A stretch of 64,000 bases of DNA, taken from positions 930,001 through 994,000 of the forward strand of contig WTXD01000004.1 of NCBI GenBank assembly GCA_022496205.1. Reading direction: 5' to 3'. This document shows, piece after piece, positions 56,763 to 64,000 of the stretch. The number at the start of each line of letters is the position of its first letter. The first letter of the stretch is position 1. Both the position numbers and the translations under genes were made by a program. The DNA comes from Gloeopeniophorella convolvens (lineage: Eukaryota > Basidiomycota > Agaricomycetes > Russulales). The notes beneath the pieces were generated by a model. The model was not told the origin of the DNA. It did not search any database and saw nothing but the letters and a program-made list of their open reading frames with translations.

Positions 56763-58701
56763 GAACCGCACGCACCCAAGCACCGCCTTCATCTCCGCAA
56801 CGCTCATCGTCTTCCCAATGCACGCGTGCGGGCCTGCCAGGAACGTCATCGTCGCCGGCGGGTGCGGCGCGAGCCAGCGCTCGGGGCGGAACGCCTCCGC
56901 GTCCGCGCCCCACACGGCGCGCGCCGTGTTGAGCGTGCGGATCGGGATCGGGAGTAGTGTCCCCCGCGGCACGCGCATGCCGTCGATCGTCCCGTCCCGC
57001 GCGGCGATGCGCATCATCAGGGGGACGGGCGGGTAGAGCCGCAGGCTCTCCTGGCTGCCGGGGGTAAGTCGCTGCGCGGAGCGGGGGACAGGGGGCGCAC
57101 ACGACGCAGTCGAGCATCCTGAGGTCGCGCAGAGTGCGGTAGTCCGGGCGCGCGCCGCCGCGGAACACGGGTGCCACTTCGGCGCGCAGCTTGCGCTGCG
57201 CGCGCATGTCGTTCGCGAGGAGCCAGAGCGCCTATCGTGGCGCGCGCGTCAGTAAGCTGCGGGTGGTGGCCGTCCGACGGGACGCACCCAGGAAAGGCCG
57301 GACGCCGTCGTTTCGTGTCCGGCGCCGAGGAACGTGAGCTGCGAGAGGGCGCCGTCAGCGTGGGTGTGCCGGCGCGGGGAGGTCTGGGGGGGCACCATGT
57401 GGTCCACTAGGTCCTCGTCAGACATCTGGTATCCCGTCTTCTCGTCGCCACTGCGCGCCCGGATCAGCAGCGTCATGATGTCCTTCTTCGTGCTCGAGTC
57501 CTCGACGCTGATCGCCCCCGCCAGCCGCTCCTCCAGGATCCTGCGCGCGATCGCTCGCAGGCGGTGCGCCGCGTCGGTGAAGACTGCCGCGGTCACGAGC
57601 GGCCGAAAGAGTCGCAGGATGCGGCGGAACCGGTAGCCGAGCTTCGAGAGTAGGAATGCGGGCATCCCCGGGATCGTGATGAGCATGGCGAAGCGCGAGA
57701 AGTTGTCAGGCGACTGCAGGCCGAGCAGGTCCTCGTACGCCTCGGTCAACTCGTTGTTCGGGTTCAGGAGCGAGTTCGAGTCGTAGCCAAACGCCGACTC
57801 GCAGATGATGTCCAGGGTCACCTTGCTCACTACATGCCACACAGCGCGGTGAGCAGCCTGCGAGCGGCGCTGGTGCAGCACTGGCTTACTCCATTCGCAC
57901 ACGTTCATGACCTTCCCGCGGGCGGGATCGCCTTGCATTTGTATTTGATTCTTCATCAGGTTGATCAGGCTAGCATCACAATCATGAGCACCGCGTCCTA
58001 GCGCCATGAGGGGCGCACGAACGTGAAAATCGGGTCATAGTACATGTCCGCTTCTGCGCCGACAATCGTTTACCCCTTGGCCCTCACACGAACAACATCG
58101 AGGACTTACGAGCCATCAGGTGCGCCAGCGAAAATGCCGGGCTGATCACCTTCCGCATCTGCTTGTGAGCATCGCCCGTCGCAGTCAGAAGGCCATAGCC
58201 TGCAGACATCCCCAAGATGTTCCGGAGATACTTTGGCTAAGTCCCGGTGAGATTGGGCTAAGACTTGTCATCATCTCTGACTTACGCGGGGATAGTCGAT
58301 CCAATCCGAGACGAGAATTGTGTGCAGCGCATCCGGGCGCAGGAATGCGACCCTCTCGATGCCGATGGGACCGACGGTGCGCACGACAGGACCGTGCTGT
58401 GCAGCCCAGTGCCGATGAGCGAGCCCTGGCTCCACGGCGTTGTACGTAAACTCATTCCCCATGATGAATCCCTCGAGCGGGGGGCCCGGGATGTGCCTCA
58501 GTGGGGAGACCCAGTATGGATAGACAAAGATGCGATAGGCGGTGCGGAGCACCCAGCGCACTGAAATCGCATAAGCGACGCCATGGACGTCGTCTCGGGA
58601 CGATCTTACTCACAGAGAAGGGCCGCTGCGAGCACGCGCAGGGATAGCCACGGCGTTATGACGTCCAGGAGCGCTGCGAGTGCCTGCGACGCCCCGGACA
58701 T
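56518..58701 (-). CDS. Cytochrome P450 monooxygenase
   Basis: Membrane-anchored haem monooxygenase, endoplasmic reticulum; substrate unknown. The N-terminal anchor starts MSGASQALAALLDVITPWLS and runs over an intron into LLLRWVLRTAYRIFVYPYWV. Then PLRHIPGPPLEGFIMGNEF (proline hinge), ALHTILVSDWIDYPR, RKVISPAFSLAHLMAQADMY (helix C region), WMSKVTLDIICESAFGYDSN, helix I AGHETTASGLSW, ESLRLYPPVP (ExxR), FRPERWL, and haem loop FLAGPHACIGKTMSVAEMKA with the axial Cys. The end is LVASFEFAPSRAG then PQDGMPLLVTPVSGG. About 540 residues; introns are short and in frame. One intron, just after the haem loop, contains an 11-unit CAA repeat. No stop or frameshift was found. No terpene synthase or other biosynthetic partner is nearby, so a role in a gene cluster is not indicated. 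Confidence 0.9.
56728..56760 (+). repeat. (CAA)11 microsatellite in a P450 intron
   Basis: Eleven perfect CAA units followed by CAG on the plus strand (TTG on the coding strand of the P450). It lies between a GT donor after MKAVLG and the acceptor GCGCAG before the ALVASFEF exon, so it is intronic. Length variation would not change the protein. Confidence 0.9.
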
Positions 58702-59361
58702 GGTAATAGCCTGTGGTCGAGAAGGGAATTGGGCGGGCTGCTGCAGTGCAAGGCTGCGTTAAATTGGGCCTTGACCACGCGGTCCAGAGGGCCTTCCGCA
58801 GTAGATGAGCGCAGGCGCTCGTTTCGCTGCCCACGCACGGGTGCCTTTCGCGACCTTCGTGCGCAGCAGACGAGACCATGGGCGTCTACGTACATAGCGC
58901 AGGAGGCGAGAACGAGCTGCGGGCCGGGCCGGAATTTGCGCGACGGTGCCCGCCTGGCCTCGGTTTCGGCGGTCTCCGTATTCATTCAGATTGGTCTCGG
59001 ACCTCCGGTCAGACGCCGGACTCGTGCCCTCGTGAGGGCTTGGTGCTTCGTTCTTGGCTCTAAACTCATCTCGTCGCTATTAATCTTGCAGACATGCGTG
59101 CTATACGAGCCCCTGCGCCCGTGAACGTGCTAAAACAATGTCATATGCTCGTGGCGGCTCCTATCAACACCACGGCGATCGCGCCGGCCCCGGGGCCCGA
59201 CTTCAGGCGGCATTAATCGTTGCCGAATATTCATGTTAAGCAAAATTTGAGCCTGCACGCGTCTGCTTACCGGTTTCCCTCGCATCACCCCGACGTACCC
59301 CCTCCACCTCTGGATCGAGCGACTTGAGCCAGGTCGCGCGTTCACTCACCCTCCACCTACT
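58702..59361. other. Divergent intergenic stretch, nothing recognised
   Basis: 660 bp between the P450 start (-) and the carrier start (+); should carry both promoters. A 131-codon plus-strand frame (58729-59124) has no family and no introns and is not called. Confidence 0.4.
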
Positions 59362-60859
59362 ATGTCGCAGCAGTCTCGGGGATATCCATTCTGGTGAGTA
59401 GGCCGTATACAGACGCGTCCCACATTCGCTGACCTGTGCGTTACCTTGATAGGCTTGGAGGTGAGCACGCTGAGCTCTCACACTGACGACGGCGCTGACT
59501 TACTACGGCTCACTCAGGCGTTGCAGCTTCTTGTGGGTGGTCGTTCTAGGCTCATGAATACGTTCATTAACCATCCGATGCTTAGTAGCGGCATGCTGCA
59601 CACATCCCCTTGACCTCACCAAAGTGTCAGTCTCCCTCCCGTGCTCCGTCTCCCCGCTCTGATACAATACCACCCAGGCGAATGCAGACTGTTCGACCCG
59701 TCCCAGGAGCGGGATCTGTGTCCGCGCTCACTGTCCTGCGAAACTCAATAGCCGAGTCTGGGATACGTAGTCTCTACACGGGGGTCTCTGCGTCCATCCT
59801 GCGACAGATGACATACTCCCTTGTGCGCCTTGGAAGCTATGAGAAGATGAAAGTATCGCTATCAAGAGACGGGCATGCCTCGCCTTGGCGACTGCTCGTA
59901 GCTGCAATGGTCGCTGGCGGTCTGGGTGGTGTGGCGGGCAACCCAGCCGGTATACCCTCATGCCATCTCCCGCTTTGCCGACAACCCTGATGCGGCGCCA
60001 TCAGACGTTTTGCTCGTTCGCATGACTAGTGATACCCTGCGCCCGCCGGAGAAGCGCTACAACTATCCAAACGCGCTTTCTGGGTTGGTGAGCCTTATCA
60101 AGTCGGAGGGGCTGAAGGGTTTGACGAGAGGCGTCGGAACGAATACAGTATGTGATATTGTGTGATGTGCCTACCAGGCTGCTGAAGCCCTGCTGTGATA
60201 CAACCAGACAAGGGCGGTTCTGATGAACGTGCGTCGTTCCCCATTGGCTCTAAATCTCGTGTCTTACCGTTTATAACACAGGGCTCACAAGTTGGCTCGT
60301 GAGTGCGGCAGCATTGTACATGCCTGCCTACCGTCTGACGGATTTCCCGGGACAGCTACGACTTCTTCAAGTCTAATCTCATGCACCGCTCTGTGCCAAT
60401 ACTCAACGTCGAGTTAAAGGACAATATACTCCTGCATACGATATCGAGCTGTTTGGCAGGACTCGTTGCGACGAGTATGCTCCCCGTCTACCGGCTACAG
60501 GACTCTTGTAACTAACGTACTCACCGCAGCCGTGTGTGCGCCCGCGGATGTGATAAAATCGCGCCTCATGTCCCAGGTGTGTCTTAGACCTCATGCATCC
60601 CGAACGCCAATCTCACCGTACCCAGAGTGGAACTGCCGGCCCGTTGAAGATCCTCAGGCGGTCACTTCGAGAGGAGGGCCCAAGGTTTCTATTTAAAGGT
60701 TGGACCCCAGCTTTCATCCGATTGGGCCCTAATACCGTCCTCCTCTTCGTTTTCTTCGAGGTGCGTCCCGGTTCGCTGTGGGCATCGCACGGTTGCCTGA
60801 TGTTTCTCATACAGCAACTGAAGAAGAGCTGGGATACCATGACGCTTAGGCTCGCGTGA
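59362..60859 (+). CDS. DIC1: Mitochondrial dicarboxylate carrier
   Basis: Inner-membrane solute carrier (SLC25 family) exchanging malate/succinate for phosphate. About 300 residues in roughly eleven exons. Three repeats with the carrier signature PX[DE]XX[KR]: THPLDLTKVRMQTV, GNPADVLLVRMTSD and CAPADVIKSRLMSQ; the second lacks a Lys/Arg at the usual spot but keeps R two residues later, as in dicarboxylate carriers. Other blocks: FWLGGVAAS at the N-terminus, SILRQMTYSLVRLGSYEKMK, NYPNALSGLVSLIKSEGLKG, TRAVLMNGSQVGSYDFFKSN and the end GWTPAFIRLGPNTVLLFVFF. The DIC-type QMTYSLVRLGSYE and the RxxLMNxSQ motif support this carrier over oxoglutarate or oxaloacetate carriers. Exon 2 (59453-59460) is only 8 nt (GCTTGGAG), coding L-G of FWLGG. 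Confidence 0.88.
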
Positions 60860-61241
60860 TACCCACATTGCTATACACGAGAGTGCTTTTTTTGACACAC
60901 CTACCCATAGAGATAGATTTGATCCGTCTACTCTGCCTTAGAACCACCGCTAGATAGAATTGCCTGTCACCATTGCTTTATTCGTACAGACCACCGGACC
61001 ACTGTATCAGATCCTATTATCGAATAGTTTACCTTGTTCGCATATCCTAAATTCGCATTTATCTCGCTCCTTCACTTCGGCGCCGCGTCCGAGTCAGGCA
61101 CGTGCGCAATCATGCCAGTCACCTGATCGCGAATTTTCGACTTGGCCTCTTCGCCGGCACGAGACCTCCGACCGAACATCTTTGCCCATCTTTCCTACCC
61201 CAACACCCCGCGGATCGCAGACTTGGTTTACAAGGGTTGAT
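60860..61241. other. Intergenic stretch, nothing recognised
   Basis: About 380 bp between DIC1 and ROK1, both on the plus strand. Contains the 3' end of the first and the promoter of the second. An E-box-like GCACGTGC lies at 61098-61105. Confidence 0.4.
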
Positions 61242-63412
61242 ATGGAGGCTTTTCACTTATTATCGCGCGGAGGTATCAGTTTTGACAAGAAGAAATTCAA
61301 GAATGAGGTCAAACTATTTACCGTACGTCCCTGGTGGTTGCCCGGCAGCGGTAGCGCTTACAATTGACAGAAATCCTCTTCGAACGATGCCGATGGTAAA
61401 GGTGCGAGTAAAATAAAGGAGGGCGAACTACCCGCGGAGCTTGATTTCTTCAAATATGCGACGGCCGGGCCCTCGAAGCGTAAATCCTCCAGCGCCGCCG
61501 GGGAGGGCCGTACAAAGAAGAGACGAATGCATAGAGAAGCTGTAGAGAACGAAGGTCGCAGCGACGAAGATGCAGAAGAGAGCAATGCCAGTGAGAAGGA
61601 CGATGAGCGTGAGCCTGGCCCCTCGATGCCCAGACACAAGGTCACTGCCAAGGGAAGTAATGTCCCCGAGCGCGCGAACACGTTCGAGGAGCTCCGGGAG
61701 CGCTACGACATACCGCCAACACTTATGGAGAACTTGAAGCGTTACGGGTGCGAGCATCCCACGGGGATACAATCGTGTGGGTGCCCGATACTGCTTGAAG
61801 TGAGTGCCCGCCACCTCCCTCCGGGCCTGTGCTCACTTTCGCAGTCTCGCGACTTGGCTGCTATCTCTCCCACTGGTACAGGAAAAACACTGTCATACCT
61901 TCTGCCTGTCATGTCGCTGCTCAAAACACCCATCTCGAGCTCCAAGTCGGATGCCGGCGCAGGAGTTCGCGCAATCGTCCTCGCTCCCACTCGGGAACTG
62001 GCACACCAGATCTACAATGAGTGTCTGAAGCTCGCACAAGGGAAGAAGTGGCGTGTCATTCTGTTCAGCAAGGCGACTGCTGCTACTCTTGCGGACAAGA
62101 GCGTGCAGGACAAAGTTGGTGCGTAATGCTTCATTCCGCTCTGGGCTACCGGTTTATGGTGTGTAGATATCGTCATCAGCACGCCTCTGCGTCTCGTAGC
62201 ATCGCTTCAATCTGGCAGCATCTCGTTGCATAAGTTCGTCTGCGTAGCTCTCCGCCTTCCAACTCGTCTAATAGTCGTCCTTCAGCGTCCGACACCTCAT
62301 CTTGGATGAGGTGGATCGTATGCTCGACCAAGAATTCCTCTCTCAAGTGCAAGAGGTCTTGGCAGCCTGCACTCACGAAAGCCTTCAGAAGGCGGTCTTC
62401 AGTGCTACACTGCCCGCGGGTGCAGAACGCATCGCGTTGGACATGCTTCGGGATCCCATCCGCGTTGTCGTGGGTCTGAAGTACGTCCGGTCTGTGTTCC
62501 ACGAGCAATACCCAGTTTCACACGATGTCCAACAGAGACACCCCTCTGCCTCTTATTGCCCAGTCCCTCACATACGTGGCCGATGATCACTCGAAACTCC
62601 CAACACTCAGAGGCTATCTTTCACAACCATACAATCCTCCAGTCCTCATCTTTACATCGTCACAACCCCGCGCAACCTCCCTTGCAGAAGAACTAGTTCT
62701 TAACGGCGTGCCAAATGTGGACTGCCTCCACGCTGGCATGACCAGGAAGGAACGTGACGATGCCGTCAGTCGAATGCGTCGTGGAGAGAGTTGGGTCATG
62801 ATCAGCACCGAAGTCATGGCGCGTGGTATGGACTTCAAAGGCGTGAGGGAGGTCATCAACTATGACTTCCCGCGGAGCGTGCAGAGCTACGTGCACCGCA
62901 TAGGTGAGCTTCACTGTTCCTGCTCGTCCAGCCGATCCCATGCATTACCCCAGGTCGTACCGGACGTGCCGGTCGAGAAGGAAAGGCCGTGACATATTTC
63001 ACAGACGAAGACGCACCGTATCTAAAAGCGTCAGTACGACTTACCTGCACGCATATCGTCATGCTCAAGGAGTCTACTGTAACAGCATAGCGAATGTCCT
63101 CCTCCAATCAGGTTCGCAAGTTCCAGAATGGATACTGAAACTACCAAAACCGTCAAAGATGAAACGCAAGCAGATGGGCAAGGTGAAGCGTGCCGAGGCT
63201 GTCAACCCGGCTCGGAGAATCGGCAGGAACGATGCAATCAAGAAGCGGTAAGTGTCATTGGGATGGTCCGCGCCGGTCGAGCTGACAGTCGCCCCAGTGA
63301 TATGATCGCCGGCAGTCGGCGGCGGAACGAGAAGATTGGACGAGCCAAGGGAGCACCCAAAGCGCGCGACTCGGAGGGTTCAGGGGATGACGCGAGAGAG
63401 GATTCATCATAG
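61242..63412 (+). CDS. ROK1: DEAD-box RNA helicase ROK1 (DDX52)
   Basis: Nucleolar ATP-dependent helicase for 18S rRNA processing that releases snR30 and works with Rrp5. Start MEAFHLLSRGGISFDKKKFK is typical. An acidic/basic linker follows (SKRKSSSAAGEGRTKKRRMH). Core: Q-motif region HPTGIQSCGCPILLE, Walker A AISPTGTGKTLSYLLPVMSL, motif Ia LAPTRELAHQIYNECLKLAQ, LFSKATAATLADKSVQDKV (family-specific), DIVISTPLRLVASLQSGSIS, DEAD variant LDEVDRMLDQEFLSQV, motif III SATLP, then FTSSQPRATSLAEELVLNGV, STEVMARGMDFKGVREVINY and HRIGRTGRAGREGKAVTYFT. The DEVD box and ARGMDFK are Rok1 hallmarks. The C-terminus is lysine-rich (KPSKMKRKQMGKVKRAEAVN). About 570 residues; roughly nine exons. The last Q-motif position reads QSCGCP where QSQ is usual. 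Confidence 0.93.
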
Positions 63413-64000
63413 GGGCATGGCCGCCTCGAGAGCGACGCCGCCTCGCGTAGGCCAACCATGGTCTCCCTTCCTGCTCGGAAACGACGCAAAAGCTCGACAC
63501 CCACAGCTACGCGAGATTTCCGAGGTAAGGCTATGACGGCATTGCCTAGGGGAGCGGCTGAGGGGATGCAAATCCTCCTGCTACTTATGATCACTTCGAT
63601 AGCAGAAATGCCAGGCTCCAATACGGGGCATACCTCGGTCCAGAACCGTGTGCTAGTCGCGTGACTGACGCCTGAATGTTCCAGCTCCGCATCTGCCTCA
63701 TGGCCTGGGGCCGCAATGCTGCGCCGTTTCAGTCCCACGGTGCTGCAGCGGGAAAAGGAGAACAATGTGCACTTTGCCCATTGTCCGCCATTTATGGACA
63801 TTGGAGGGACGCTGATCCAATCAGCGTGAGCCATCCGCTCGAATTCGCCTCGTGTTCGTCACAGCACAGGGAGGCGAAAGGTAAAGAAAATGACCCAGAA
63901 ATTCCCGCAAAAATGCGGCGGCCGTCATCTTTTGCGTGCAGTTGATATCAGACATGCTCAACTAGGCCGTGCTGATTCTAAAGTGCCAGGTTCCCTCGGA
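63413..64000. other. Right-edge stretch with a possible first exon
   Basis: No gene is firm. An ATG at 63458 opens MVSLPARKRRKSSTPTATRD before a good donor (GAG|GTAAGG at 63524/63525). A further open stretch near 63700-63830 could be a later exon, but the joins could not be settled. The minus-strand 198-codon frame at 63238-63834 overlaps the end of ROK1 and looks like a shadow. Confidence 0.3.

Noticed and set aside
56610..56800. P450 truncated by the CAA repeat (poly-Cys read-through)
   Set aside because: The repeat is intronic; the exon after it continues with ALVASFEF and a later exon with PQDGMPLLVTPV.
63238..63834. 198-codon minus-strand frame at the right end
   Set aside because: Overlaps the ROK1 C-terminus, no recognisable motif or intron, likely a shadow.

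Overview
The window is nuclear DNA from a filamentous basidiomycete, most likely an Agaricomycete. The evidence is: genes cut by many 46-62 nt introns with GT-AG (sometimes GC-AG) borders and CTNAN-type branch sites; short intergenic distances; and a cytoplasmic dynein heavy chain that starts in the middle of the tail, the split-gene arrangement (dhc1/dhc2) known from Agaricomycetes. A group-X hybrid histidine kinase, tandem isoprenylcysteine-methyltransferase-like genes and a secreted beta-lactamase-like family fit the same lineage. No prokaryotic, viral or CRISPR sequence was seen.

Layout. 1-11.1 kb (-): motor half of dynein (dhc2), C-terminus off the left edge. 11.3-14.2 kb: Sm E (+), PEX10 (-), MGR2/ROMO1 (+). 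14.7-20 kb: unknown basic protein (-), mitoribosomal mL43 (-), unknown nuclear protein (+). 20.7-25.7 kb: MFS transporter (-) and Fpg/MutM-type DNA glycosylase (+). 25.9-31 kb (-): MGS1/WRNIP1 clamp-loader-like ATPase, then two tandem ICMT-like methyltransferases. 31.8-36.4 kb (-): two tandem beta-lactamase-like genes, the second damaged. 37-41.2 kb: PHO85 kinase (-) and UTP5/WDR43 (+), divergent. 41.7-51.5 kb (-): the hybrid histidine kinase. 52.3-54.3 kb (-): SUB2. 54.7-56.3 kb (+): a decayed third beta-lactamase-like copy. 56.5-58.7 kb (-): cytochrome P450. 59.4-60.9 kb (+): dicarboxylate carrier. 61.2-63.4 kb (+): ROK1 helicase.

Most genes are housekeeping: splicing/export (Sm E, SUB2), ribosome biogenesis (UTP5, ROK1, mL43), organelles (PEX10, MGR2, DIC1), DNA repair (Fpg, MGS1) and signalling (PHO85, histidine kinase). 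Accessory content is limited to the MFS, ICMT, beta-lactamase-like and P450 genes, and that is where duplication and decay are visible.

Points of interest: the dynein split with a 6-nt first coding exon; very small exons (4, 7, 8, 12, 13, 14 nt) needed to keep conserved protein sequence; four GC-AG introns; a 379-nt intron in SUB2; four one-base frame breaks in conserved genes, three of them in T runs, which look like assembly errors; and the decay series in the beta-lactamase-like family. I found no convincing new multi-gene system. Exon borders were derived by hand from protein conservation and splice signals.
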